Assembly: GCA_023444055.1 (NCBI GenBank)
Contig: JAEZRV010000041.1
Location: 66,647-130,646 of the forward strand
Source of the DNA: Bacillota bacterium
GTDB taxonomy: Bacteria; Bacillota; Clostridia; Acetivibrionales; DSM-1351
Direction of reading: 5' to 3'
DNA: 64,000 bases
Shown: positions 35,061 to 42,800 of the stretch, in pieces
Position numbering within the stretch: the first letter of the stretch is position 1
How the letters are laid out: each line of letters starts with the position of its first letter
Made by a program: the position numbers and the translations under genes
The notes under the pieces: model-generated
What the model saw: the letters and a program-made list of their open reading frames with translations, nothing else
What the model was told of the DNA's origin: nothing
Databases searched by the model: none

Positions 35061-35494
35061 AGCTCCACGTAGACTTAACAGCATAGAAATTCAGTAAAAA
35101 AGCTGTTTATATTAATGAATCTGTATCAACGAGTTATTTAATACACACAAAATGAATTATATCACTTAAGTTAGTTTTCTGAAATATATTACTTGCTGTA
35201 ACAAACATTAATTAAGCAACTAACTTTCAACTTTATACATAAAAAATCTATAGGGACTCAGCCTTATTAATGGTTTGCTGACAAAATAATTGCAAGAAAT
35301 TAATAATGTTGCATTCATGCAAAGGAATTGGATAAATATAAACATTGATTTAACAATTATAAATTGGGTATTATGTTTACAGGTATAAATATAAATAAAA
35401 ATGCGGATTGATAAGCCAATATCTCAAAAAGAGTAAATTGGCAAGCTACTATGAATATGAAATAATACAAAATCGTAGGGTTTTATTGATATGA

Positions 35495-35563
35495 AAAGGG
35501 GGATAGAGTCCATGCCTGTACATTAATGTGGGGTGTACCAATACGGTTATGGATATAAATATG
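35495..35563 (+). promoter_or_regulatory. SD-bridging hairpin leader (ogg gene), variant loop
   Basis: SD AAAAGGGGG (35495-35503), 5 nt, GTCCATGCC (35509-35517), 28-nt loop, GTTATGGAT (35546-35554), 6 nt, ATG 35561. The stem uses G-T, T-A, C-G, C-G, A-T, T-A and G-T pairs. The loop sequence is unrelated to copies 1-3 and has its own GTACA/TGTAC hairpin. A uORF of four codons (MPVH) starts in the 5' arm. Confidence 0.65.
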
Positions 35564-36466
35564 GAGTATAAAGGTTATTCGATTAGCAGTAAAAATGGGG
35601 TTCTAGCAATAGAGGGTGTCATAGATTTTAATTTAACACATATATTTGAGTGTGGACAATGCTTTAGATGGATAAAGCAACAAGATGGAAGTTACAATGG
35701 GATTGTTAATGACAAATTTGTAAATGTACGCTTTAACGAGGGTATTTTATATATTTCAAATGCCTCAGAACAGGATTTTAAAGACATTTGGTACGAATAT
35801 TTCGATTTGGGAACAGATTATTCAAAGATTAAGGCTATACTTGAGAAGGATGAAATTATGAAGGAGGCTATTAAAACGGGCTATGGTATTAGGCTACTTA
35901 AACAGGATTTCTGGGAAATGCTTATTTCATTTATTATTTCTGCAAATAATATGATTCCTAGGATAATGAAAACAGTAGATTCATTATCAATGCTAAAAGG
36001 CGATTGTATTGAATGTGACTATAATGCGTATAGATTCCCGAATGTAGATAAACTCGCAAATTCAACATTAGAAGAAATTCAGCAATGTAAAGCCGGATTT
36101 AGGTGCAAATATATTCATCAAACATCTCAGATAGTATATCAAAATTCTATTACCAGGGAGAGGTTTGATAATTTAGATACTGATATGGCTAGAAAAGAGC
36201 TAATGAAGCTTCCAGGTGTAGGACCTAAGGTTGCAGACTGTATATTACTTTTTAGTGGAATTAAATATGAGGTATTCCCAATAGATGTCTGGGTTAAACG
36301 TGTAATGGAGGAGCTATATATAAAGAAAGAATCAAATCTAAAAGAGATTCAGAAGTTTGCAAACGAGCATTTTGGAGAATTGACAGGCTATGCACAACAA
36401 TACCTGTTTTACCATGCTAGATTAAATAGAATTGGTATGTCTAAAGCTGCTAAGAATAAGGCTTAA
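35561..36466 (+). CDS. ogg: 8-oxoguanine DNA glycosylase/AP lyase
   Basis: This 301-aa enzyme of the OGG1 type removes 8-oxoguanine. After an N-terminal OGG_N-like domain (FNLTHIFECGQCFRW) comes the helix-hairpin-helix KLPGVGPKVADCILLF with the catalytic Lys, and FPIDVWVKRVM with the catalytic Asp. ATG 35561 fits the leader hairpin geometry; a GTG at 35528 lies inside the loop. The following DUF3343 gene is 132 bp downstream. Intracellular DNA repair role. Confidence 0.88.
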   Translation: MEYKGYSISSKNGVLAIEGVIDFNLTHIFECGQCFRWIKQQDGSYNGIVNDKFVNVRFNEGILYISNASEQDFKDIWYEYFDLGTDYSKIKAILEKDEIMKEAIKTGYGIRLLKQDFWEMLISFIISANNMIPRIMKTVDSLSMLKGDCIECDYNAYRFPNVDKLANSTLEEIQQCKAGFRCKYIHQTSQIVYQNSITRERFDNLDTDMARKELMKLPGVGPKVADCILLFSGIKYEVFPIDVWVKRVMEELYIKKESNLKEIQKFANEHFGELTGYAQQYLFYHARLNRIGMSKAAKNKA

Positions 36467-36598
36467 TAACCCAAATATCTATAACGTTTATTCCAGTAAA
36501 TATAAATGCTGGTATGGGGAACTTTTTAATAATTACTACAATATTATGTAATGTAGACTAAATATTTTGTTTTATATATAAGAAATTGGAGTGGTTTT

Positions 36599-36853
36599 AT
36601 GAAGTGTATTGCCATATTAGACTCGGGGAATCTTGTATATAAGCTAGATTCTGAACTTGTAAAAAGAGGTTACAAATTTGAGGTTGTATCAACCCCATGC
36701 CATATTGCAAAAGGCGGATGTGGGCTATGCTTAAAATTCCCCGCAGAGTATTTAAAAGTAGTTATAGAAGAGTCAATTGCATGCAATACACCAATTAAAG
36801 AGGTGTATAAAATCATACCAAATATTACAAAGAATAAGTATAAAAGGTTGTAG
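36599..36853 (+). CDS. DUF3343 small protein (putative Se/S carrier-like)
   Basis: This 84-aa protein matches DUF3343: an N-terminal beta strand with LDSGNLVYKLDSELVKRG, then STPCHIAKGGCGLCLKFP with several cysteines. Family members have been proposed as sulfur or selenium carriers. ATG has TTGGAG upstream. It follows ogg on the same strand. Function in this organism is unknown. Confidence 0.7.
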   Translation: MKCIAILDSGNLVYKLDSELVKRGYKFEVVSTPCHIAKGGCGLCLKFPAEYLKVVIEESIACNTPIKEVYKIIPNITKNKYKRL

Positions 36854-36922
36854 AGATAGCACTTAAACAAAGTAATTTGCAGATTGATGAAGATATACGA
36901 AGATAAATAAATCTTAGCTAAA

Positions 36923-36951
36923 TTTACTTTATAGTTTAGTGGTGCTATAAT
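36923..36951 (+). promoter_or_regulatory. Sigma-A promoter of the putative ncRNA
   Basis: TTTACT-N17-TATAAT with a perfect -10 lies about 70 bp after the DUF3343 stop and is not followed by any ORF before the terminator at 37256. Confidence 0.6.
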
Positions 36952-36957
36952 AAGGCT

Positions 36958-37257
36958 ATAAAGTCGGTAGTCAATAGTATTTGAGACTATTTAAGCTTTA
37001 TTATTAATTTGATATTTTTCCTGAAATGAGCGCGAACCTTTTATTTTGAACCTACATTTGAAATAAGGGAGTCTGCTGTTTGATATCATATGTCAGGCCT
37101 TGGTAATTCCGACACAACGGCATTGAACGTTGTGCAACGGCGAAGGACGATTGACGGTATCTCCGGGACACCCACCTAGCTTGGGCTAGGTGTCAAAATA
37201 CTGGGAACGCCATTTTGGGATTAACTTAAAAATAGAAGGGCAGAGATGCCCTTTTGT
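36958..37257 (+). ncRNA. Structured non-coding RNA, about 300 nt, family not recognised
   Basis: Between a sigma-A promoter and an intrinsic terminator (AAGGGCA-GAGA-TGCCCTT, T run, 37236-37256) there is no ORF. The 3' part is more GC-rich than its surroundings and contains CACCTAGC-TTGG-GCTAGGTG (perfect 8-bp hairpin) and CGTTG-TG-CAACG. Large clostridial RNAs such as raiA-type RNA or 6S RNA are candidates, but I cannot confirm a match. tmRNA, RNase P RNA and SRP RNA signatures are absent. Confidence 0.55.
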
Positions 37258-37556
37258 TTTGCATAAATTTAAATTAAAATCTTATGTTCAATTGGTTTTA
37301 AAATAAAAGACATACAGAGTGAAAGATACTATTTAGTTTTACCATTAACTCAATATATCTATTTTTTTTAATTTTTTATAAACTGGTAATATCAATGTAC
37401 TTGTTTACAGGAAAAATTAAAACTGTTAAAATTACATTGTTATAGTAGGTTATTATTTTTTCCCTTTTTATAAATAGACAAATTAACAACTACATTTGTT
37501 AACAGGAGAAGGTTAAGATAAATAAAAAATAGAAAAATAAAAAATAAAAAAATAGA

Positions 37557-37646
37557 AAAGGAGATACCTAGCCCACGCTATTTCTGTAAATGAAATTATA
37601 TTCCTTGATGTTCTTGAACGAAATGTTGGGCATGAGCATATTTATG
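37557..37646 (+). promoter_or_regulatory. SD-bridging hairpin leader (cysE), long loop
   Basis: SD AAAGGAG (37557-37563), 7 nt, GCCCACGCT (37571-37579), 49-nt loop, GGCATGAGC (37629-37637), 6 nt, ATG 37644. Seven of nine positions pair (two C-A mismatches), with a stem sequence quite different from copies 1-3. The 5' arm has ACG in place of the uORF ATG. An earlier SD (CAGGAGAAGG, 37502-37512) and A-rich tract lie upstream. Confidence 0.65.
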
Positions 37647-38369
37647 AAAAATGGACTTATCAATGATGCTAAATTAATAGCGAGCCGAGACCCTGCTGCC
37701 AAGAGTGCATTAGAAGTAATACTTTTATACCCTGGTTTCCATGTGCTTGTTTACCATAAATTTGCACATTATTTTTATAAAAAAAGAATATTTTTTATTG
37801 CCAGGTTAATTTCACAAATTGGTAGACATTTTACTGGTATAGAAATACATCCTGGTGCAACACTGGGAAAGGGTCTATTTATTGACCACGGAATGGGTAT
37901 CGTTATTGGTGAATCTGCGGTTATAGGAGATAATTGTACAATATATCACGGAGTAACTTTAGGTGGTACTGGTAAAGAAAAGGGCAAAAAACGTCATCCT
38001 ACAATAGGAAGTAATGTGCTTATCGGTGCGGGTGCTAAAGTGTTAGGACCATGTACAATTGGAGATAATTCACTTATAGGTGCTAATACATTTGTATCTT
38101 TTGATGTTGAACCACATTCAACAGTGGTGGGGGCAAAAGGCAGAATTGTTAAAAAGAGAAATGAAAAAATCACTTCACCGTCTGAGGCACTTGATCAAAT
38201 ACACATGCCAGACCCTATAGCACAGGAGTTATGCAGATTAACTTCTAGAATTGAACACTTGGAAAGTCAAGTTATGGGTAGAAGCAATGGGCCTTGCGCA
38301 ATAAAAAAGCATAATGGATCATACGTATTTGAAAATAAGGATCAAAATGCAGAAGCTAGTCAGGAATGA
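37644..38369 (+). CDS. cysE: Serine O-acetyltransferase
   Basis: CysE (241 aa) acetylates serine for cysteine synthesis. It has an N-terminal helical part (SRDPAAKSALEVILLYPGFH) and a left-handed beta helix of hexapeptide repeats: HPGATLGKGLFIDHGMGIVIGE (catalytic His/Asp) and IGSNVLIGAGAKVLG. ATG 37644 is 6 nt after the leader stem; an in-frame ATG at 37590 lies in the loop. cysS follows about 200 bp downstream, a common clostridial pairing. No T-box is visible. Confidence 0.92.
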   Translation: MKNGLINDAKLIASRDPAAKSALEVILLYPGFHVLVYHKFAHYFYKKRIFFIARLISQIGRHFTGIEIHPGATLGKGLFIDHGMGIVIGESAVIGDNCTIYHGVTLGGTGKEKGKKRHPTIGSNVLIGAGAKVLGPCTIGDNSLIGANTFVSFDVEPHSTVVGAKGRIVKKRNEKITSPSEALDQIHMPDPIAQELCRLTSRIEHLESQVMGRSNGPCAIKKHNGSYVFENKDQNAEASQE

Positions 38370-38576
38370 CAAAAACGAAAAACCTGCAATTACAGTTGGA
38401 TAGTATATACAAAGAATATACAAAGAATATACAAAGAATATTAAATAAAAAGTAGAAGATAAAAACTATAGAAATTTATAAATGCTAGTATTATTTAAAA
38501 ATTACAATTTTTAAGTTAGATAAATAAAATTAAAAATTAATATATAAAAAGTGAAGCTTTATGAAAGGAGAAGAAA

Positions 38577-39962
38577 ATGAAGGTTTACAATACGCTTACA
38601 AGGCAAAAAGAGGAGTTTAAGCCTATTAATGATAAAGAGGTATGCATTTATTCATGTGGACCAACGGTATATAACTATGCTCATATTGGTAATTTAAGGA
38701 CTTATATATTCATGGATATGTTAAGGAGAGTACTTGAATATAACGAATATAAACTAAAGCATGTAATGAATATAACAGATGTAGGACATCTTGTTTCTGA
38801 TGAAGATGATGGAGAGGACAAGATGCTTAAGGGTGCTCGTGAACAGAAAAAGACACCTTGGCAAATAGCTGAATTTTATACAGATACTTTTATGAAGGAT
38901 ATCAAGGCTCTAAATATAGAGGTTCCTGAGATTGTTCCAAAGGCAACTGAGCATATTCCTGAAATGATAGAATTTGTTGAAGGACTAATTGAAAAAGGCT
39001 ATGGATACGAAACCAGTGATGGAATATATTTTGATATAGAAAAGTTTGAAGGTTATGGTAAATTATCTAGAGCTAATTTGGATGAGCAAATAGCAGGAGC
39101 TAGAGTTGAAGTTAATCAGGAGAAGCATCATCCTGCTGACTTTGCTCTATGGAAGAAGGCTCCAAAAGAACATATTATGCAATGGCAAAGTCCATGGGGC
39201 ATGGGATATCCAGGCTGGCATATAGAATGTTCTGCAATGGGCAGAAAATATCTTGGGAATGTATTTGATATTCATACTGGAGGTGTGGATCATATTCCAG
39301 TTCATCATGAAAATGAAATTGCGCAGTCAGAGGCTCTTCTTGGAAAGCCTGCTGTTAACTATTGGATGCACAGTGAGTTCATGATGGTTAATAACGGTAA
39401 AATGTCTAAAAGCTTAGGAAACACATACACTATAGAAAACTTGAGAGAAAAGGGCTACGACCCTCTTGCATTCAGATATATGTGCTTAAATGCTCACTAT
39501 AGGAATAAGTTTAACTTTACATGGGATGTAATGCAGTCAGCTCAAGTTTCCTACGATAGGTTTGTTGAGGGCTGCCAATCACATAAGGATGGTACTGATA
39601 ATGTTGAAAGTACTGTTATAAATGAATTTCTAAGTGACTTTGAGGAAGCCATAAATGATGATTTAAACATTCCAAAGGCTTTGGGTATTGCATGGAATGT
39701 AGTAAGGTATGGCAAGAAATCACAGCAAATATTTGAACTTCTTACAAAGATGAACAGAATATTTGGATTTGACTTGGACAAAAAGAAAGAAGAAAGCAAT
39801 GAGCCAGAGATATCTCCAGAAATTCAAGCTCTAATTGATGAACGACAGCAGGCTCGTAAAGACAAGAACTGGAAGCGTTCAGATGAAATCAGAGATGAAT
39901 TAAAAGCAATGGGTATTGTAATAGAAGACACTCCTAATGGAGCAAAGGTTAAGTATATTTAA
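38577..39962 (+). CDS. cysS: Cysteinyl-tRNA synthetase
   Basis: CysS (461 aa) charges tRNA-Cys. The HIGH-type motif is in CGPTVYNYAHIGNLRTY, the Zn-binding site includes WHIECSAMGRKYLG and HHENEIAQSEA, and KMSKSLGN is present near residue 270. Length is as usual for the family. The SD GAAAGGAG lies 8 nt before the ATG. A hairpin terminator follows at 40072-40114. Confidence 0.97.
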   Translation: MKVYNTLTRQKEEFKPINDKEVCIYSCGPTVYNYAHIGNLRTYIFMDMLRRVLEYNEYKLKHVMNITDVGHLVSDEDDGEDKMLKGAREQKKTPWQIAEFYTDTFMKDIKALNIEVPEIVPKATEHIPEMIEFVEGLIEKGYGYETSDGIYFDIEKFEGYGKLSRANLDEQIAGARVEVNQEKHHPADFALWKKAPKEHIMQWQSPWGMGYPGWHIECSAMGRKYLGNVFDIHTGGVDHIPVHHENEIAQSEALLGKPAVNYWMHSEFMMVNNGKMSKSLGNTYTIENLREKGYDPLAFRYMCLNAHYRNKFNFTWDVMQSAQVSYDRFVEGCQSHKDGTDNVESTVINEFLSDFEEAINDDLNIPKALGIAWNVVRYGKKSQQIFELLTKMNRIFGFDLDKKKEESNEPEISPEIQALIDERQQARKDKNWKRSDEIRDELKAMGIVIEDTPNGAKVKYI

Positions 39963-40071
39963 GTTTTAGTTTTAATATTGGCAATATCATATTTAGGAAA
40001 TTATTAGTTTTACACCTAGGAAAATCAGGAAAGAAGGATTAATGATAACTGTAGAAAAGTTTTAGTAAATT

Positions 40072-40114
40072 AGGGTTGGCTGGAACATGAAATATGCTCT
40101 TGCCGACCCTTTTG
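40072..40114 (+). terminator. Terminator after cysS
   Basis: AGGGTTGGC and GCCGACCCT pair over 9 bp (one T-G) across a 20-nt loop and are followed by TTTT. Confidence 0.65.
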
Positions 40115-40185
40115 GTAATTTTGCGAATATTCTTAGAACATTCTCAAAACATTATTTGAAAGGCATATTTTAAATCCAAACTAGT

Positions 40186-40238
40186 TTTACACATGTAGTT
40201 CAGTTTGTTCATATTATGTAAATAGAACTATGTGTAAA
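40186..40238 (+). repeat. Leader hairpin before the NlpC/P60 gene
   Basis: TTTACACAT-gt-AGTTC (40186-40201) pairs with GAACTATGTGTAAA (40225-40238), 14 bp with a 2-nt bulge. It is followed by GGGATAATATTT and the ATG. It resembles the SD-bridging leaders but its distances do not fit them, so I keep it apart. Confidence 0.4.
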
Positions 40239-40250
40239 GGGATAATATTT

Positions 40251-41081
40251 ATGAACAGGCTTCAAGAATTTATATCCATAGCCAACTCAAAAATTGGATC
40301 AGGATATGTATATGGAGGTCAGAACAATACACCTCTTACAAGGGAAAACTTAAGCAAGCTTGTAGAGAAATATGGCAGATCTCATTATTACTTTAGTAAT
40401 TATTCAGCAGAAAGATGGTTGGGAAAAGAATATTATGATTGCTCGGGTCTTATTGTATACACTTTGCAGAGGATGGGACTTATTCCATTAAATTTTGATT
40501 ATACGGCAAATGATATATATATTAAGCTTTGCAAGAAAATACCAAAGAGTGAGCTGAGAGCCGGTGATTTATGTTTCGAGAAGACTAATTCGGGTATAAT
40601 TCATGTTGGAGTCTACATGGGTAATGATAGAGTAACCCATGCAAGAGGAACTTATTATGGGGTAGTAAATACACAACTATTTAGTTCATTTAACTTATTT
40701 GGAAGATTAAAATTTTTTGCTAATCAGTTTCCAGAGGTTAAGGTAACCTTTATGAACTTAACTAAAAAGGTAGCAATGGATACTATAGTTTTTGAACAAC
40801 CATATGAAGAATCTGCTAGCATTGGTAAGCTTGTTAAAGGTAAACTAGCAGTTGTTGAAGGGATAACTGACAATAGCTGGTACTTGGTAAATGTAGATGG
40901 TAAAAAAGGATACGTTCAATTATCAGCACTCAGTGATTATGATGAGCTACTTGAGGCTCTTGATTTTATAAGTAAAAAAACAGGAATAAGCAAAGAATAT
41001 TGGTATAAACATGCCACAGACCTTAAATGGTTGGATACTTGTTTTATAAAGATAGCTAAGGGGTTTGGTGCCGATTTGTAA
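40251..41081 (+). CDS. NlpC/P60 peptidase with SH3 domain
   Basis: This 276-aa protein has an N-terminal NlpC/P60 domain (catalytic Cys in YYDCSGLIVYTLQRMG, His in GIIHVGVYMGNDRVTHARG) and a bacterial SH3-like domain around residues 175-225 (EQPYEESASIGKLVKG, KKGYVQLSAL). No signal peptide is visible, so cytoplasmic or atypically secreted action on peptidoglycan peptides is possible. ATG 40251 (AAAGGG upstream) is preferred over the ATG at 40230, which lies in the hairpin. Confidence 0.8.
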   Translation: MNRLQEFISIANSKIGSGYVYGGQNNTPLTRENLSKLVEKYGRSHYYFSNYSAERWLGKEYYDCSGLIVYTLQRMGLIPLNFDYTANDIYIKLCKKIPKSELRAGDLCFEKTNSGIIHVGVYMGNDRVTHARGTYYGVVNTQLFSSFNLFGRLKFFANQFPEVKVTFMNLTKKVAMDTIVFEQPYEESASIGKLVKGKLAVVEGITDNSWYLVNVDGKKGYVQLSALSDYDELLEALDFISKKTGISKEYWYKHATDLKWLDTCFIKIAKGFGADL

Positions 41082-41083
41082 CT

Positions 41084-41175
41084 AATAATACTGATTCGCA
41101 CATCTTACGATGTTACGTCGCATACTGCGACTATATAAACGGTTGCTAACCGTTTATATGCAACTAGTATAAACT
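41084..41175. repeat. Short MITE-like palindromic element
   Basis: Ends AATAATACT and TAGTATAA(A) are similar to those of the 179-bp element at 4305-4483. The interior has a perfect hairpin ATATAAACGGTT-gct-AACCGTTTATAT (41133-41159). It lies between a stop codon and the next SD. Confidence 0.35.
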
Positions 41176-41194
41176 AATAACGGGAGGAATACAT

Positions 41195-41950
41195 ATGACA
41201 AAGCTTATATCATGGAATGTTAATGGACTTAGAGCATGTATAGGGAAAGGATTTTTGGATTTTTTTAAAGAGGTAAACGCAGATATATTTTGTATTCAGG
41301 AAAGCAAGCTACAAGAAGGGCAATTACAGCTTGAATTAGATGGGTATGAGCAGTTTTGGAATTATGCTTCTAAGAAGGGCTACTCTGGAACTGCTATTTT
41401 TACTAGAATAAAGCCAATATCTTCTTCCTGTGGAATTGGGATTGAGGAACATGATAATGAAGGGCGTATAATTACGTTGGAATTTGAAGAATATTTCCTG
41501 GTAAATGTATATACACCAAATTCAAAGCGTGAGCTTGAAAGGCTTGAATACAGAATGAAGTGGGAGGATGATTTTAGGACGTATCTAAAAAAATTAGAGG
41601 AAAAGAAGCCTGTTATTTTTTGTGGAGATATGAATGTTGCACATAATGATATAGATTTAAAAAATCCTAAAACTAATAGAAATAGTGCAGGATTTACTTC
41701 TCAAGAGAGAGACAAGCTTTCAGAACTTTTGTCCCAAGGCTTTATAGATACTTATAGAAGTTTATACCCTGATAAAGCAGAAGCATATACATGGTGGTCA
41801 TATATGTTTAATGCGCGTACAAAAAATGCAGGTTGGAGAATCGACTATTTTTGTGTTTCAGAGTGCTTGAAAGACAGAATAGAGTCTGCTGAAATATATT
41901 CTGAAATTATGGGATCAGATCATTGTCCTGTGGGTTTAGTTATCAAATAG
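41195..41950 (+). CDS. xth: Exodeoxyribonuclease III / AP endonuclease
   Basis: This 251-aa enzyme of the ExoIII/APE1 family repairs abasic sites. Motifs seen are LISWNVNGLRA, FCIQESKLQ (catalytic Glu), VYTPNS, CGDMNVAH, RNSAGFTSQERD, WRIDYFCVS and MGSDHCPVGLVI with the catalytic Asp-His. The SD GGGAGG lies 8 nt upstream. It follows an NlpC/P60 gene and precedes a DnaA-box cluster. Confidence 0.95.
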   Translation: MTKLISWNVNGLRACIGKGFLDFFKEVNADIFCIQESKLQEGQLQLELDGYEQFWNYASKKGYSGTAIFTRIKPISSSCGIGIEEHDNEGRIITLEFEEYFLVNVYTPNSKRELERLEYRMKWEDDFRTYLKKLEEKKPVIFCGDMNVAHNDIDLKNPKTNRNSAGFTSQERDKLSELLSQGFIDTYRSLYPDKAEAYTWWSYMFNARTKNAGWRIDYFCVSECLKDRIESAEIYSEIMGSDHCPVGLVIK

Positions 41951-41967
41951 TGAGAATTAATTCACAA

Positions 41968-42117
41968 CGTGGATAAGCCTATTTTTAATATATACACAGT
42001 TTAGTCCACATTATCCACAGAAATCATGTCCACAAAGTGGATAATGTGTGTAAAAATTGTGGGAAATACGGTGATTAGCTGAGTATAGTTAAAGCAGATG
42101 TTTTTAGCTGTGGATAA
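41968..42117. promoter_or_regulatory. Cluster of DnaA boxes
   Basis: Within 150 bp there are two exact DnaA boxes (TTATCCACA at 42011-42019; its reverse TGTGGATAA at 42109-42117) and two 8/9 matches (CGTGGATAA at 41968, AGTGGATAA at 42036). Two of them lie in a perfect 12-bp inverted repeat CACATTATCCAC / GTGGATAATGTG (42007-42018 / 42037-42048). The rest of the gap to 42316 shows nothing else. Confidence 0.55.
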
Positions 42118-42316
42118 GCTTCTAATTATTCATTTGTACATTACATAATAAAAAATGTTTTAACAAATATGAGTTTAGTGTATAATTATACTGATTTGCA
42201 TTTATAGCTTGTTGGACGAAGGCTTTGAACTGTAATTGACTATAGTAAGTTACAGAGACCATTTTATGCAAACTTAGATAAGCAGGGCAGAATGAGTAAT
42301 AGAGTTGGAGAATATA

Positions 42317-42736
42317 ATGTTTGAAGATATTATTAGCAGTATGCGTAAGGGCTTTGATATTAAGCCAATGGATGTAATGAATCTACATCCTTTAGTTTTG
42401 GCATATATTGGTGATGCAGTTTATGAAGTATACATTAGAACTATGCTTGTGGTAAATAATAAGACTAATGTAAATATGCTTCATAAGATGTCTATAAAAT
42501 ACGTTAATGCAAAAGCACAGTCCGATATTATTCATAAAATAAAGGATATGCTTACTCAGGATGAGCTGGATATAGTAAGAAGAGGAAGAAATGCAAAGTC
42601 TACTACAGCTCCAAAACATGCAGAGATTACAGACTATAGATATTCCACAGGGTATGAGGCGCTTATAGGTTATTTGTACCTTACGAACGATATAGAGAGA
42701 CTTAAGTATATATTGATGCTGTCTGTTGAAGGATAA
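42317..42736 (+). CDS. mrnC: Mini-ribonuclease III
   Basis: This 139-aa protein is an RNase III catalytic domain without a dsRNA-binding domain, as in Mini-III, which matures 23S rRNA in Firmicutes. The motif HPLVLAYIGDAVYEVYIR holds the catalytic acids, and TDYRYSTGYEALIGYLYL gives the second set. ATG 42317 fits the SD TTGGAG; a TTG at 42305 is in frame. It is followed by rlmB, as in many Firmicutes. Confidence 0.93.
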   Translation: MFEDIISSMRKGFDIKPMDVMNLHPLVLAYIGDAVYEVYIRTMLVVNNKTNVNMLHKMSIKYVNAKAQSDIIHKIKDMLTQDELDIVRRGRNAKSTTAPKHAEITDYRYSTGYEALIGYLYLTNDIERLKYILMLSVEG

Positions 42737-42800
42737 TTAATAAGTTCTTAGTGAGAAATCAAACAATAATAAAATAATAGTGAAAGAGTAGGTTTACGTA

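Noticed and set aside
37260..37643. T-box riboswitch before cysE/cysS
   Set aside because: No AGGGTGGNACCGCG core or specifier structure is visible. GCGGGTACCGC in the repeats at 4091 and 60171 only superficially resembles it.
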